Shown here: positions 62,101 through 64,000 of the stretch, piece after piece
How positions within the stretch are numbered: position 1 is the stretch's first letter
Layout: the number at the start of each line of letters is the position of its first letter
Source: Montifringilla adamsi
Lineage: Eukaryota; Chordata; Aves; Passeriformes; Passeridae
Direction: 5' to 3'
DNA length: 64,000 bases
NCBI GenBank assembly: GCA_017590115.1
Contig: JAGGNK010011003.1
Location: forward strand, 648,091 to 712,090
Position numbers and translations under genes: made by a program
The notes under the pieces: model-generated
Told to the model about the DNA's origin: nothing
Database searches by the model: none
The model's input: only the letters and a program-made list of their open reading frames with translations

Positions 62101-63780
62101 CTGAGTCCATGGATGGAGCTGGGAATATCTGACAGCCTGCACAGGGCAGGGGCTGCTCAGCTCCAGGCTCTCAGCACCTGGATCAGAATTCCTCATCCCA
62201 GGCCAAAGGGCACCGACATTCCCAAGCCAAACCCTACAACATTCCCGGGATTAGGTTTTGGGGGATGCCAATAGTCCCAAGGGAATTTGGGCCTGGGAGA
62301 CTTTGGAAACACTCTGGGAGCAGCCACAGGAGCTTTTCCAGGGAGAAATAAAGCTGGGAATATCTCCCCTTCTGAAGACTATCCCGGCTATCCTGGAAAG
62401 GCACAAGGAGAGGGAAGATCCTTGCTGGAGCCGCGGCTTTTTCCCGAGCTCTGGATTGGAAGTGGCGGCTCCAAAACGCAGCTGGTGGGAGGAGGGAAAT
62501 TGGGCTAATTGGGAAAGGGCAATTAGCACAGTGAGGGGGATTTTCCAAAGGGGCTGCGCGGCCTGGATTTACCTGGAGAGGCTCCATGGGAATGTGGGAT
62601 TCATGGAAATGGGAGGGAAAACTTCCAGAAAAGAGCTGAACCCAGGATTTGATGGGAAAAGCCTGAACAGGAAAGGACAGCGGGAATGTGGGGTGGATTT
62701 TTGGCACCTGCAGGTGAATTAAAGCAGGATTTCACCCCTGCTCCTCCTTTTCCCTCATTCCCCCAGGACACAATTCCCACCAAATTCCAAAAAAACACGA
62801 GCAAGTGACTTTCACCACCCTGGGGAAAGCTCCATGCTGGGTTTTCCCTCCAAAAAGGAGGGAAAATTGCATTTTCCAGGCTGGAGAAGGCTCCACCCGG
62901 GGGGCTCCCTGTCAGCTGGGAAAACCCCTGCCAGAAAAACCTCCGGGGGGAATGCAGAGGGGAGAGAATTCCAGGTAAAACCCCAGCTGCAAAGGGCTTT
63001 TCCCAAGCTGGGTTTTTCAGGAATATCCCCAAGGACAGCTCCCTGCAAAGCCCAGGAGCTTCAAACACTTGAATTTTCCCTTTTTTTTTTTTCTTTTCCC
63101 TGGCTGGGGTTGGAAAGCAGAAGCTAAAGCGAATCCCACCGGGATAAAGCCGCTGGAAATCTCCAGGAACTCGACACTTTCATCCCTCCCAGGGCGCTAA
63201 AACAGCCCCCGAAGAGCCCTTTATGGGGTCGCATTTCAGGCGGGGGTTGAACGAGCCAGCCCTGATCCCAGAAGCCACGGAGCAGGGGAAAAGGGGGCTT
63301 TTCCAGCTTTTCCAGTCCCTTTTCCAGGCGCTCCTCTCCTTTTCCATGGTCCAGCGCTGCCTCCTCCGCGTGGCCTCGTTTTTCCCTCCTGACGGCTCCT
63401 TAACCCACTTAGCCCCGGCCACGGCGGCTTTTTTTGGCAAAAGGAAGAGGTTGAGCCGGAGACAAAGGGGAAAAAAAAGCAGGAATAGCAGGGGTGATGC
63501 CCCCGGAAGGCTGGAAAACACCTCGGGAATGATCCCGGTTGCGCTCGGGGTCACAAAAGGGCTTTTCCTGAGCGGGTGAGGGATGCAGAGCAGAGCTGGA
63601 AGCCCCCCAAAAACCTTCCCACGGATGATTTGTGGGGTGGGAAGTGATTCCAGCGGATTCCTGGGGGATCCTCCGGGATGCGGATGAGGAGGTGGATGAG
63701 GGGACAATAAAAGCAGGCAAAATTCCCCCCAAAAATGGTTTTGGGGACACACGGCAGATGTAGGGACGAACAGCGGGGAG
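62101..63780. other. IGSF21 intron 1 / 5' flank, no gene recognised
   Basis: Unique-looking sequence becoming GC-rich beyond 63180. T-run at 63079-63092. No exon with supporting similarity. Confidence 0.5.
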
Positions 63781-63795
63781 TGGGGCCGTGCCCAC

Positions 63796-63919
63796 CTGGA
63801 TCTTCCCGGGGTCTGGATCCCTTGGATTGCTCTCCAGCCGGGATGGGGAGGGCACGGAGGGGAGGGGAGGGCACGGCGGCGGCTCCAGCCAAGGATGCCG
63901 TCAGCCAGGAAAAAGCCAT
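63796..63919 (-). other. possible alternative first exon for IGSF21 (weak)
   Basis: An ATG at 63919-63917 opens 41 codons plus one base and ends at GATCCAG|GTGGGC. The phase matches IGSF21 exon 2 (G|GA TAT). The product starts MAFSWLTASLAGAAAVPSPP, a weak signal-peptide-like stretch, but it does not resemble the human exon 1 product as I know it. CpG-containing context. Could be coincidence. Confidence 0.2.
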
Positions 63920-63984
63920 CTGCCCTCGGAAATTCGGGAATGGCGAGCGTTCTGCCCCCCCAAATTCGGGAACAACGCTCTGCC

Positions 63985-64000
63985 CGCCCCCCCCCCCCCC
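63985..64000. repeat. poly-C run at the window edge
   Basis: The window ends in at least 14 consecutive C residues after gccc; G-quadruplex-prone on the minus strand and error-prone for sequencing. Confidence 0.9.

Overview
The window is vertebrate nuclear DNA and almost certainly avian. The genes have introns with GT-AG junctions, the encoded proteins are vertebrate orthologues, and the interspersed repeats are 3' fragments of the bird LINE CR1. High GC, tiny introns near the 3' end of IGSF21 and very dense minisatellites suggest a microchromosome or subtelomere-like segment. The CR1 fragments resemble passerine/neoavian forms, but I cannot name the species.

Three protein-coding genes are supported, all on the minus strand, so transcription runs from high to low coordinates. 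(1) IGSF21: coding exons 2-10 lie between 45588 and 28479, with every junction in phase. The conserved signal-peptide exon 1 is not seen and probably lies beyond 64 kb. (2) KLHDC7A: one uninterrupted coding exon, 23552-20988. (3) PAX7: exon 1 at 4070-3986, exon 2 at 2006-1771, exon 3 at 1138-1009. The gene runs off the left edge inside intron 3, so the rest of the paired domain and the homeodomain are outside the window. This is the same order and relative orientation as human 1p36.13 (IGSF21 > KLHDC7A > PAX7).

Layout. 1-4740: PAX7 introns 3, 2 and 1, exons 3-1, 5' UTR and a TATA/CCAAT promoter. 4740-20210: PAX7 upstream intergenic DNA holding AT-rich and simple repeats, a chain of minisatellites, an AT-rich island and two arms of a diverged inverted duplication. 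20215-24040: probable KLHDC7A 3' flank, coding exon and promoter region. 24040-28300: KLHDC7A-IGSF21 intergenic DNA with candidate conserved noncoding blocks. 28300-45590: IGSF21 exons 10-2. 45590-64000: IGSF21 intron 1 or 5' flank, with CR1 copies, more minisatellites and several enhancer-like blocks.

The genes do not form a pathway. PAX7 is a neural-crest and muscle-stem-cell transcription factor, KLHDC7A a poorly characterised kelch protein with an N-terminal membrane segment, and IGSF21 a GPI-anchored synaptic Ig protein. The most notable observations are a tandem (NAGNAG-type) acceptor at PAX7 exon 3, a minisatellite that has expanded inside the KLHDC7A coding sequence, two inverted-repeat structures, a 31-bp minisatellite family shared by three loci, and homeodomain/octamer motif clusters near PAX7 and inside IGSF21. 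I found no CRISPR array, operon, tRNA/rRNA or novel multi-gene system.
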